A stretch of DNA of 20,215 nucleotides from Rothia sp. HMSC078H08 (GTDB taxonomy: Bacteria > Actinomycetota > Actinomycetes > Actinomycetales > Micrococcaceae): the NCBI RefSeq assembly GCF_001808955.1, contig NZ_KV795253.1:1-20215 (forward strand), read 5' to 3'. The first letter of the stretch is position 1; every line of letters begins with the position of its first letter. The position numbers were made by a program, and so were the translations under genes. Positions 14,075-20,215 of this stretch are shown piece after piece. A model generated the notes under the pieces. It saw only the letters and a list, made by a program, of their open reading frames with translations, was not told where the DNA came from and ran no database searches.

Positions 14075-15373
14075 TTAGCCCGAGAAATCAGAGTCCAAAA
14101 CGCGGATAATGCGGTTCAGATCCTCAACATTCGCAAATTCGATGGTCATCTTACCCTTGCGAGCACCCAGCGAAATCTTCACCGAAGTATCGAGCTTGTC
14201 AGCAAAAGCCTCCGCAATATAATCCAGGCGCTCACGGTGCTTCTGAGGCTGAGGAGCCTTGCGCTCCTTCACCTCCGCAGCGCCGGATGCATGGTTCACC
14301 AGCTCCTCAGTTGCGCGAACCGACAGTCCCTCATTCACAATCTTCTGTGCAAGAGTCTCAATCTGAGCCTGGTCCGTCAGAGCCAGCAGGGCGCGCGCGT
14401 GACCCGCGGAGAGAATACCCGCCGCAACGCGACGCTGCACCAGAGCCGGCAGCTTCAGCAGACGAATCGTATTCGAAATCTGGGGGCGAGAACGACCAAT
14501 GCGCTTAGCCAACTGCTCCTGAGTAGTGTCGAACTCCTCCATGAGCTGCTGGTATGCCGCCGCCTCTTCAATGGGGTTCAGCTGGCTGCGGTGCAGGTTC
14601 TCCAGCAGGGCGTCACGGAGCAGGTCGCCGTCTTCAGTCTCACGAACAATCGCCGGGATGGTGGTCAGTCCAGCCGCTTGGGTTGCACGCCAGCGGCGCT
14701 CACCCATGACCAGCTCATACTTTTCGGCACCATTTTCGCGCGAGGGGCGCACGACGATCGGTTGCAGAACGCCAATCTCACGTACCGAGTGGATGAGCTC
14801 TTCCATGTCCTGCTCATCAAAGTCGGTGCGGGGCTGCTTGCGGTTCGGGTGGATATCGCGAACGTTCAGCTCAGCAAACTGTGCACCGGGAACCGGAACC
14901 AGGCCGCCATGCTCTTCGGAAGCGGCCTGCGGGGTGGAGACATCTTCACCAAAGAAGAAGTCCACCGGGCGGCGAGTCAGGGTGGTATTACGCAGTGCCG
15001 CACCCATGTCCACACGGGATTTCTTTTTCGATGTTTCACGTGAAACATCCTGCGAGGAGGCGGGAGCTTCGACCTTCTCCTCTACCTTCTGAGCTTCAAC
15101 AGGCTTTTCCTGAGCGGGTGCAGCTTCAGCGGGCTTAGCTTCTACAGACTCAGCTTTAGTGCTCTTGCGTTGCTTCTCCGGCTTGGCCTCGTGAGCCATT
15201 TCAAAGAGGCCGTCAGTTATCGGCTCTTCAATCGGAGTAGATACCTTCTTGGGTGCAGTCTTTACTGCCGCAGTCTTTTCGGATGCCTTCGCCTCAGCAT
15301 TACCAGAATTCTTCGTACTCTGAGGAATCAGCGCCCCCAGGCCACGACCCAAGCCGCGTCGCTTTTCAGCCAT
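14075..15373 (-). CDS. parB: Chromosome partitioning protein ParB
   Basis: ParB is a CTP-dependent DNA clamp that loads at parS, spreads, and works with ParA to segregate the origin. The 432-aa protein begins with the family signature MAEKRRGLGRGLGALIP. Next comes a long low-complexity linker rich in Lys, Ala, Glu and Pro (about 20-165), longer than in most homologues. The CTP-binding domain has IHPNRKQPRTDF (174-185), IGVLQPIVVRP (200-210) and GERRWRA (224-230). The helix-turn-helix TQEQLAKRIGRSRPQISNTI spans 284-303, followed by a C-terminal dimerisation domain. GGAG lies 5 nt before the ATG. A perfect parS is inside the linker-coding part (codons 109-115). It lies 236 bp after parA instead of being tightly linked. 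Confidence 0.97.
   Translation of the reverse strand: MAEKRRGLGRGLGALIPQSTKNSGNAEAKASEKTAAVKTAPKKVSTPIEEPITDGLFEMAHEAKPEKQRKSTKAESVEAKPAEAAPAQEKPVEAQKVEEKVEAPASSQDVSRETSKKKSRVDMGAALRNTTLTRRPVDFFFGEDVSTPQAASEEHGGLVPVPGAQFAELNVRDIHPNRKQPRTDFDEQDMEELIHSVREIGVLQPIVVRPSRENGAEKYELVMGERRWRATQAAGLTTIPAIVRETEDGDLLRDALLENLHRSQLNPIEEAAAYQQLMEEFDTTQEQLAKRIGRSRPQISNTIRLLKLPALVQRRVAAGILSAGHARALLALTDQAQIETLAQKIVNEGLSVRATEELVNHASGAAEVKERKAPQPQKHRERLDYIAEAFADKLDTSVKISLGARKGKMTIEFANVEDLNRIIRVLDSDFSG
15032..15047. other. parS site inside parB
   Basis: An exact TGTTTCACGTGAAACA lies within the parB coding region, where it encodes the DVSRETS segment of the linker (residues 109-115). parS inside parB is also known in other bacteria, for example spo0J of Bacillus subtilis. 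Confidence 0.96.
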
Positions 15374-15549
15374 CGTTACTCCTTAGGACTCCCGGACGAG
15401 CCCGCTCATTTTTTCTTCTTCATCTAGTGTAAACGAAATAAGCACCCGAAAGCAGGAGTAAAAACCGCACGGCACATCATCCGAATTATTCCCGATAATT
15501 AATTCACTAAGGATGTTTTCTCGTGTTTCACCCAGAAAATACCGCACGC

Positions 15550-15595
15550 AATGAGCCCTTTTGAATCATCAATAGACAATTCAAAAGGGCTCATT
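15550..15595. terminator. Perfect 17-bp inverted repeat between parA and parB
   Basis: AATGAGCCCTTTTGAAT (15550-15566) is exactly complementary to 15579-15595, with a 12-nt loop. It sits 14 nt past the parA stop, where a terminator would be expected. Neither side has a clear U run after the stem, so it may be a weak terminator, an mRNA-stabilising hairpin or a protein-binding site. Confidence 0.5.
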
Positions 15596-15609
15596 TCAAA
15601 AGATTTAGA

Positions 15610-16452
15610 TTATGCCGATCGGCGCGAGAGTTCCTGTGCCGCCTCGCGGTAGGCGCGAGCACCAGTCGACGAAGAATCGTAGGTGATGACAGTCTGCTGA
15701 TAGCTGGGAGCCTCAGAAATACGAACCGAGCGAGGAATCTTCACGCTCAGAGTCTCCTCCGGGAAGTGCTCGCGCACCTCCTCTGCCACCTGGAACGCCA
15801 GGTTGGTGCGGGCATCATACATGGTCAGCAGGATCGTGCTGATGCGCAGCTTAGAGTTCAGGTGCTTCTGAATCATCTGAATATTCTTCAGCAGCTGGCT
15901 CAAGCCTTCCAGAGCATAGTACTCACACTGAATCGGAATCAGAATCTCTTCTGCCGCAACGAAGGCATTGACGGTCAGCAGACCGAGGCTCGGCGGGCAG
16001 TCAATGAAGACATAATCCAGGCGTTCCATGCCCTGCTTCTCGCGCCATTCGGTGTAATCCATCAGGGCATTCTTGAGGCGAGTCTCGCGTGCCACCAGGG
16101 AGACCAGTTCAATCTCCGCGCCCGCAAGGTCGATATTGGCGGGGGCACAGAACAGACCGGGCATGTCGGGGCATTCCTGAACAATTTCAGAAAGCGGCTT
16201 ATCCTCAATCAGAACGTTGTAGACACTGGGAACATCCACGCCGTGCTCAATGCCCAGTGCGGTCGAGGCGTTACCCTGCGGGTCGTTGTCGATTACCAGG
16301 ACGTTCAGTCCAGCCTCCGCGAGCGCGGCTGCGAGGTTCACGGCGGTGCTGGTTTTACCCACGCCACCTTTCTGGTTCGACACGGTGAAGACACGCGTAT
16401 GCACAGGCTTGGGGAGCAAATCTGCAGCAGATTTCTGAGCTTGAGGAGTCAT
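15610..16452 (-). CDS. parA: Chromosome partitioning ATPase ParA (Soj)
   Basis: This Walker-type ATPase binds DNA non-specifically as an ATP dimer and pulls ParB-parS complexes. The 280-aa protein has the deviant Walker A motif NQKGGVGKTSTAVNLA (26-41), the A' motif VIDNDPQGN (53-61) and Walker B YVFIDCPPSLGLLT (147-160, D151). GGAAGG precedes the ATG by 6 nt. There is an N-terminal extension of about 18 residues (MTPQAQKSAADLLPKPVH). It is transcribed toward parB, and two parS sites lie 136-194 bp upstream. It belongs to the origin-proximal par locus conserved in actinobacteria. Confidence 0.97.
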   Translation of the reverse strand: MTPQAQKSAADLLPKPVHTRVFTVSNQKGGVGKTSTAVNLAAALAEAGLNVLVIDNDPQGNASTALGIEHGVDVPSVYNVLIEDKPLSEIVQECPDMPGLFCAPANIDLAGAEIELVSLVARETRLKNALMDYTEWREKQGMERLDYVFIDCPPSLGLLTVNAFVAAEEILIPIQCEYYALEGLSQLLKNIQMIQKHLNSKLRISTILLTMYDARTNLAFQVAEEVREHFPEETLSVKIPRSVRISEAPSYQQTVITYDSSSTGARAYREAAQELSRRSA

Positions 16453-16587
16453 CGGGTGCCTTCCATATTCCGGGTGGTGTGTCTACGGTAATGCTTCGTC
16501 TGGTGCCTCGCGCGTAGCAATACTCTGCGGTATTCGTGCGCGAGGAGGATTCGACCTCCACTCCCCCACCATTCACCCATCTCAACA

Positions 16588-16603
16588 TGTTTCACGTGAA
16601 ACA
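16588..16603. other. parS site upstream of parA (proximal copy)
   Basis: This is an exact TGTTTCACGTGAAACA, 136 bp upstream of the parA start codon and 43 bp (start to start) from the next copy. Confidence 0.96.
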
Positions 16604-16630
16604 TACTCCGCGAGGTGATGAAGTCTGCAA

Positions 16631-16646
16631 TGTTTCACGTGAAACA
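16631..16646. other. parS site upstream of parA (distal copy)
   Basis: This is an exact TGTTTCACGTGAAACA, paired with the site 43 bp to its left (about four helical turns). Confidence 0.96.
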
Positions 16647-16785
16647 TTGGTGGTGCCCAAATGGTTTGTGAAGGGTTCAGTGCCCCTAATGAACCAGCAG
16701 GCTTTGATGTAGAAGAGTCTAAGGTTTCAATCCTTCCTTAAGGGTACCCGGCATCAGGTTAATACTCCACGCGAGAGGTCATTCT

Positions 16786-16902
16786 ATGTACTCTACGGAT
16801 GCAATTGCCACGCACACCCGGCAAGCCAGCGCACAAAAATGGGCGGTACCGCGTAAGCTATGCATATTCACTAGCTCAGGCGGTACCGCCCATTCAGGAT
16901 GA
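16786..16902 (+). CDS. Possible 38-aa small protein
   Basis: An ATG with GAGAGG 7 nt upstream and a TTAATA element about 20 nt upstream opens a 38-codon frame beginning MYSTDAIATHTRQASAQKWA and ending at TGA 16902. The second half of the frame is the rsmG terminator stem read on the other strand, which argues against real coding. It has no recognisable domain. Confidence 0.15.
   Translation: MYSTDAIATHTRQASAQKWAVPRKLCIFTSSGGTAHSG
16833..16894 (-). terminator. Terminator of rsmG
   Basis: A perfect 15-bp stem AATGGGCGGTACCGC (16838-16852) / GCGGTACCGCCCATT (16880-16894) has an inner AGCTA/TAGCT. On the minus strand it is followed by a U run (AUUUUUG). It begins 14 nt after the rsmG stop. Confidence 0.88.
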
Positions 16903-16907
16903 AATTT

Positions 16908-17549
16908 TTAGAGACGGACTCGAACCACCGTCGTCGGCTCTTCCAGTAGATCACCACCGGCGGTGAGAATCTCGGTCTCGCGTGCACCGTAACGGTTCAG
17001 CTTCTTCTTCGCCTTAGTAATCTCCTCCGCGGCACTACGACCCTTCAGAGCCAGCAGCTCACCGGTGCCACGCAGAATCGGCAGGGTGATGTCCAGTAGG
17101 CCCACCAGAGCGGACACAGCACGCGCAGTCACCACATCAGCCTCAACGGCACCCACAGCCTGCTCAGCACGCGAGCGCAGCACGGTCACGTTCTCCAGGC
17201 CCAAATCCTCAACAACCTCATTCAGCCAAATGACGCGGCGCTCCAGAGGCTCAATCAGGGTCAGCTTCAAATCCGGGCGGGCAATCGCCAGGCACAGACC
17301 AGGCAGACCGGCACCAGAGCCAACATCAGCCACCGACGCGTTCGGCGCAATGTACTCCTGCACAACGGCACAGTTCAGCACGTGGCGAGCCCACAGGCGC
17401 GGCACCTCACGCGGGCCAATCAGACCACGCTCAATACCGGTCGTCGCCAGGTGCTGCACGTAGCGCTCCGCCAGAGGCAGACGCTCACCGAACACAGCCT
17501 CCGCAGCGGCGCGCTCATTCTCATTGAGAGCAACCATCGAAGTCTCCAT
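16908..17549 (-). CDS. rsmG: 16S rRNA (guanine(527)-N7)-methyltransferase RsmG (GidB)
   Basis: RsmG methylates N7 of G527 in 16S rRNA using SAM; its loss gives low-level streptomycin resistance in other bacteria. The 213-aa protein has the family motifs RLWARHVLN (51-59), SAM-binding VADVGSGAGLPGL (73-85), LIEPLERRVIWL (98-109) and a C-terminal KAKKKLNRYGARE. GGAG lies 6 nt before the ATG, which starts one base after the jag stop, so translation is probably coupled to jag. It ends the rnpA-yidD-yidC-jag-rsmG run and is followed by a strong terminator, so parA has its own promoter. Confidence 0.97.
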   Translation of the reverse strand: METSMVALNENERAAAEAVFGERLPLAERYVQHLATTGIERGLIGPREVPRLWARHVLNCAVVQEYIAPNASVADVGSGAGLPGLCLAIARPDLKLTLIEPLERRVIWLNEVVEDLGLENVTVLRSRAEQAVGAVEADVVTARAVSALVGLLDITLPILRGTGELLALKGRSAAEEITKAKKKLNRYGARETEILTAGGDLLEEPTTVVRVRL

Positions 17550-17550
17550 A

Positions 17551-18117
17551 CTAGGCTCCTACCTCGGGAAGAGAAATCACCACGTGACGGCGAGGGCCCT
17601 CACCCTCAGACTCGCTGTACAGGCCAGCAGCAGCCACCACATCGTGCACGACCTTACGCTCGTACGGGCTCAGCGGCTTCAGGTGCTCATCACGACCGGT
17701 AGCGCGCACCTTCTCAATCGCGTCAGCAGCGATCTTCTCCAGCTGCTCACGACGCTCAGCACGGTAGCCAGCAATGTCCAGAATCAGGCGGGAACGGGTA
17801 CCATTACCAGCCAGGACGGAGAGGCGCACCAGCTCCTGCAGAGCCTCCAGCACCTCACCGTGGCGGCCAACCAGGTGGCGTAGTTCCTCATTGTCATCAT
17901 CGTCATTGAAGACCGAAAGATAGATGCGGTTATTGCGCACCTCAATATCGATATCGCCGTCCATATCGACAATATCGAGAAGCTCCTCGAGGTAATCAGC
18001 GGCGATATCGCCTTCTTCCTCGATGTCCTCAAAATCGTCTTCTTCGCCCTCAATGGGCTCCTCTACCAACTGCTCCTCAACGAGCTGCTCGTCCTCATAT
18101 TCCATAGCTTCAGTCAC
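17551..18117 (-). CDS. jag: RNA-binding protein Jag/KhpB (KH and R3H domains)
   Basis: Jag (SpoIIIJ-associated, KhpB-like) is a cytoplasmic single-strand RNA-binding protein linked to cell division and envelope control in other bacteria. The 188-aa protein has a very acidic N-terminus (about 1-45, many Glu and Asp). A KH domain with the GxxG loop GRHG (84-87) follows, then an R3H domain with RKVVHDVV (154-161). The start is GTG with GAGG 6 nt upstream; an ATG four codons later is possible. It lies 111 bp after yidC, with a hairpin in the gap, and immediately before rsmG, the usual order. Confidence 0.95.
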   Translation of the reverse strand: MTEAMEYEDEQLVEEQLVEEPIEGEEDDFEDIEEEGDIAADYLEELLDIVDMDGDIDIEVRNNRIYLSVFNDDDDNEELRHLVGRHGEVLEALQELVRLSVLAGNGTRSRLILDIAGYRAERREQLEKIAADAIEKVRATGRDEHLKPLSPYERKVVHDVVAAAGLYSESEGEGPRRHVVISLPEVGA

Positions 18118-18176
18118 AATAATCCTCGGGGTGTTCGGAGGGGTGTCCTAGGGGTAAAAAGTATCTCATACACGGC

Positions 18177-18210
18177 GCCGGGCCCGCGCCACACGTGGCG
18201 AGAACCCGGC
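18177..18210. other. Intercistronic hairpin between yidC and jag
   Basis: GCCGGG/CCCGGC (outer) and CGCCAC/GTGGCG (inner) form a two-part stem with a 4x4 internal loop and a 2-base AC spacer at the tip. It starts 18 nt after the yidC stop. No U run follows directly, so it may be an attenuator or an mRNA-end stabiliser rather than a full terminator. Confidence 0.5.
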
Positions 18211-18228
18211 CCGAATCACGGAAGAAAA

Positions 18229-19218
18229 CTACTTCTTTCCGTTCTGCTTATTGCGTTGCTGCTTCTGGCGCTTCTTACCAACCGGCTGCTGACGCTGACC
18301 CGCAGCGGCACGCTCACGAGCCTCCTGCAGATCCTTCTCGTGCTGCTCACGGGTCTTACCAATCGGAGGCAGGCCCTTCGCTGCACGGCGAGCGTTCAGC
18401 TCACGCTCCGCCTGAGAACCGGGGGTCGGGTTATTGCGGATAACCCACCACTGCTGACCCAGCGACCACAGGTTCGACACGGTCCAGTAGTACATAACAC
18501 CCAGCGGGAAGTTAATACCGGAAACAGCGAAGATGATCGGGAAGATGTACATGATCATCTGCTGCTGACGGAACATCGGAGAGTTCAGAGCCGCCTCCGA
18601 CATGTTCTTCACACTCAGCTGCTTCTGAATGTAGAACTGGGTCGCACTCATCAGAACAATCATGATGACCGCCTGAACAACGGTCGCGGTGGTGTCACCA
18701 GCGCCCGGGTGCAGCATGGTCGCGAACAGCTGAGCACCAAAAATCTGCGAGTCGTTGAACTGGTGCACCAGATCAGCCGGCAGCATGAGCACGCTCTCGT
18801 TACTCTGCGCCGCGGTGGGAACACCCATCAGCACCTGGTACAGACCGAAGAAAATCGGCATCTGAGCCAGAATCGGCAGGCAGGACGCGAAGGGGTTCGT
18901 ACCGTGCTTACGGTACATTTCCATCTGCTCCTGAGCCATCGCCTGGCGGGAGAGCTGGTCCTTCTTGCCCTTGTACTTCTCCTGCAGCTTCGCCATATCG
19001 CCCTGCATCGCGGTCATACCGCGCATAGCCTTAATCTGCTTGACGAACAGCGGAATGGTCAGGGTACGCATCACCAGGGTCAGGAAGATAATGCACAGAA
19101 CCCAAGTCAGGCCGGACGCCGGGTCCATGCCCAGCGAGGTGAAAAGAGTGTGGAACAGCCACAGGACCACGGAGACGATCCATTTAAACGGCCAAAGAAT
19201 CAAATCAAAAATATTCAC
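18229..19218 (-). CDS. yidC: Membrane protein insertase YidC/OxaI
   Basis: YidC inserts and folds proteins in the cytoplasmic membrane, alone or with SecYEG. The 329-aa protein is of the short Gram-positive type. The first hydrophobic segment is at about 10-28, then the core helix FLTLVMRTLTIPL (45-57) with the conserved groove Arg (R51), the coiled cytoplasmic hairpin (about 60-105) and NPFASCLPILAQMPIFFGLY. Further helices end near FPLGVMYYWTVSNLWSLGQQ. The basic tail KKRQKQQRNKQNGKK probably contacts the ribosome. The start is GTG with AAGGAG 9 nt upstream. It follows yidD by 51 bp. Confidence 0.97.
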   Translation of the reverse strand: MNIFDLILWPFKWIVSVVLWLFHTLFTSLGMDPASGLTWVLCIIFLTLVMRTLTIPLFVKQIKAMRGMTAMQGDMAKLQEKYKGKKDQLSRQAMAQEQMEMYRKHGTNPFASCLPILAQMPIFFGLYQVLMGVPTAAQSNESVLMLPADLVHQFNDSQIFGAQLFATMLHPGAGDTTATVVQAVIMIVLMSATQFYIQKQLSVKNMSEAALNSPMFRQQQMIMYIFPIIFAVSGINFPLGVMYYWTVSNLWSLGQQWWVIRNNPTPGSQAERELNARRAAKGLPPIGKTREQHEKDLQEARERAAAGQRQQPVGKKRQKQQRNKQNGKK

Positions 19219-19269
19219 GCGGGAATACTCCTTAAGGACTCGGCTAAGTCATTGTGTGGGAGGCGCCGC

Positions 19270-19743
19270 CTACTCAGGGCGAGCGTCACCACCGGGGTGA
19301 GGGGTGTAAAGATGGGGGTGGTTGAGCAGAATAATTTTCGGTTCTGCTCCGGGAGCGAAAGTACGCTTCCCCTCCGGGACTGGGTCGATACCTCCGGTAG
19401 CCCAGGGGACACACCGCAGAATACGGCGTACCGTCAGGGAAAGCCCGCCCATCGCACCGTGGGTGGTCAGCGCCTCCAGAGCGTAGGCTGAGCAGGTCGG
19501 GTAGTAGCGGCACACATCCCCGTAGAGGGGGGACACGACCTTGCGGTAGGCCTTCATGCACGCGATCAGCAGGTTCTGCGGTAGAACGTAGAGAGCCTGC
19601 AGGAAAGTTTCCGGCCGCACGAATTCGTTAGGCGCTAGTGCCAGCAGCTCGTCGGGGCCCACAGTCTCGGCAGAAGCGCTATAGGTGCCACTGTGATGCG
19701 CGTGGAAGCGTTCTTCACAGCGGTCACGCTGGGAACGACTCAC
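19270..19743 (-). CDS. yidD: Membrane protein insertion efficiency factor YidD
   Basis: YidD is a small membrane-associated protein that helps YidC-dependent insertion. The core at residues about 57-124 is unmistakable: KAYRKVVSPLYGDVCRYYPTCSAYALEAL, then VRRILRCVPWATGGIDPVPEG. About 55 residues lie before the core, more than the family usually has, and about 30 after it. The GTG start overlaps the rnpA stop (GTGA) and has AGGAG 5 nt upstream, which supports the long N-terminus. Translational coupling to rnpA is likely. Confidence 0.93.
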   Translation of the reverse strand: MSRSQRDRCEERFHAHHSGTYSASAETVGPDELLALAPNEFVRPETFLQALYVLPQNLLIACMKAYRKVVSPLYGDVCRYYPTCSAYALEALTTHGAMGGLSLTVRRILRCVPWATGGIDPVPEGKRTFAPGAEPKIILLNHPHLYTPHPGGDARPE

Positions 19744-20105
19744 GGCTTCTCCTTGCTCTGAGGCAGGTCGAGCTTAGCGAAAGCAGCCTCGAGTGCCGAT
19801 TCGTAGTCGCGGCGCAGCTGATCCCAGCTGGCGCTCGCGGAGGCGGGAAGCGCTCGCACAGCAATGGCGTAGCCTTCCGGATGCGCGGCGCAGGTGAGCG
19901 CGGCAAGTTCACGCAACCGGCGCTTGACCAGATTGCGTGTGACTGCGTTGCCCACCGCCTTCGACACAATGAAACCTACCTGGGTTGTTTTTCCAGGATT
20001 TTTCGCCGTAGATACAACGATGTTCCGACGTCCTGTACGGATGCCGGAACGGAAGGCGTGGGAGAATTCTGCGCTGGTGCGCATACGGTGCCGTTGAGGC
20101 AGCAC
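19740..20105 (-). CDS. rnpA: Ribonuclease P protein component
   Basis: RnpA is the protein subunit of RNase P, which cuts the 5' leader from pre-tRNAs together with the RNA subunit. The 121-aa protein has the family start LPQRHRMRTSAEFSHAFRSG and the RNR motif VGNAVTRNLVKRRLRE (51-66). The start is GTG with AAAGGGG 5 nt upstream. Its stop overlaps the yidD start. rpmH is expected just outside the window upstream, and a hairpin lies between. Confidence 0.97.
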   Translation of the reverse strand: MLPQRHRMRTSAEFSHAFRSGIRTGRRNIVVSTAKNPGKTTQVGFIVSKAVGNAVTRNLVKRRLRELAALTCAAHPEGYAIAVRALPASASASWDQLRRDYESALEAAFAKLDLPQSKEKP

Positions 20106-20188
20106 GTGTTCCCCTTTACGTAGTGTGGGAGATTCGGCTCATGTGGTGAGCTGACCTCCGCGTGTATTTCACGCTTAATGATAGTTCG

Positions 20189-20214
20189 CCCGCCGATGCG
20201 TGTGCATCGGCGGG
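20189..20214. other. Hairpin upstream of rnpA, probably after rpmH
   Basis: CCCGCCGATGC (20189-20199) pairs perfectly with GCATCGGCGGG (20204-20214) over a 4-nt loop, at the window's right edge. On the minus strand it would lie 84 nt before the rnpA start. No U run follows, so it may be a partial terminator or a processing hairpin in an rpmH-rnpA transcript. Confidence 0.5.
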
Positions 20215-20215
20215 G

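Larger units (their letters stand above)
16453..16907. other. 455-bp gap: parA upstream region with two parS sites and the rsmG terminator
   Basis: From left to right this gap holds the parA leader, a hairpin at 16506-16545 (CCTCGCGC/GCGCGAGG with inner ATAC/GTAT), parS at 16588-16603 and 16631-16646, a short inverted repeat GGTTCA/TGAACC near 16675-16695, a possible 38-codon plus-strand ORF (16786-16902), and the rsmG terminator. The parA promoter must lie here, but I cannot place it with confidence. Confidence 0.6.

Noticed and set aside
15006..15015. DnaA-box-like TGTCCACA in parB
   Set aside because: It is a single 8-of-9 match inside a coding region without a cluster; oriC is expected beyond the right edge.
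1..20215. CRISPR arrays, insertion sequences, prophage or rRNA genes
   Set aside because: No regular repeat-spacer pattern, transposase, integrase or rRNA sequence was seen; the only tandem repeats are short (14, 17 and 18 bp units).

Overview
The window is the left flank of a chromosomal replication origin from an actinobacterium, most likely a Micrococcaceae member such as Rothia. The genus is inferred from gene order, protein style and moderately high GC; no sequence search was possible. The run rnpA-yidD-yidC-jag-rsmG-parA-parB, then trxA/trxB, a murJ-linked pseudokinase, murJ, a Nudix gene and pcnA, is the conserved actinobacterial block beside rpmH/dnaA. It matches the order known in Mycobacterium tuberculosis (pcnA, mutT4, mviN, trxB2, trxC, parB, parA, gid, jag, yidC, yidD, rnpA). 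dnaA and oriC should lie just beyond the right edge.

Layout from the right. On the minus strand, co-directional with the presumed fork: rnpA, yidD, yidC, jag and rsmG (RNA processing, membrane insertion, RNA binding, rRNA methylation), then parA and parB (chromosome segregation). On the plus strand (8.7-14.0 kb): Nudix hydrolase, murJ, a reduced pseudokinase/discoidin-like membrane protein, trxB and trxA. trxB has a textbook sigma-R/SigH promoter. On the minus strand again: pcnA, then the rpsF-ssb-rpsR-rplI cluster with a hairpin leader that can hide the rpsF ribosome-binding site. Last comes dnaB. Between rplI and dnaB, which are often close neighbours, lies about 3.5 kb of accessory DNA: a small membrane protein, a long hairpin-rich non-coding stretch, a SAM-dependent methyltransferase with an 18-bp repeat at its start, and a GT1-like glycosyltransferase.

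Five perfect 16-bp parS sites (TGTTTCACGTGAAACA) are present: two upstream of parA, one inside parB, one at the centre of the trxA/parB terminator, and one next to the rplI terminator. ParB made here should load on these sites and act with ParA to segregate the origin. The strongest observations are the parS embedded in a perfect 46-bp palindromic bidirectional terminator, the murJ-adjacent protein that keeps only a degenerate kinase N-lobe, the rpsF leader, and the structured RNA-like region at 4239-4443. No rRNA, tRNA, CRISPR array or insertion sequence was seen.
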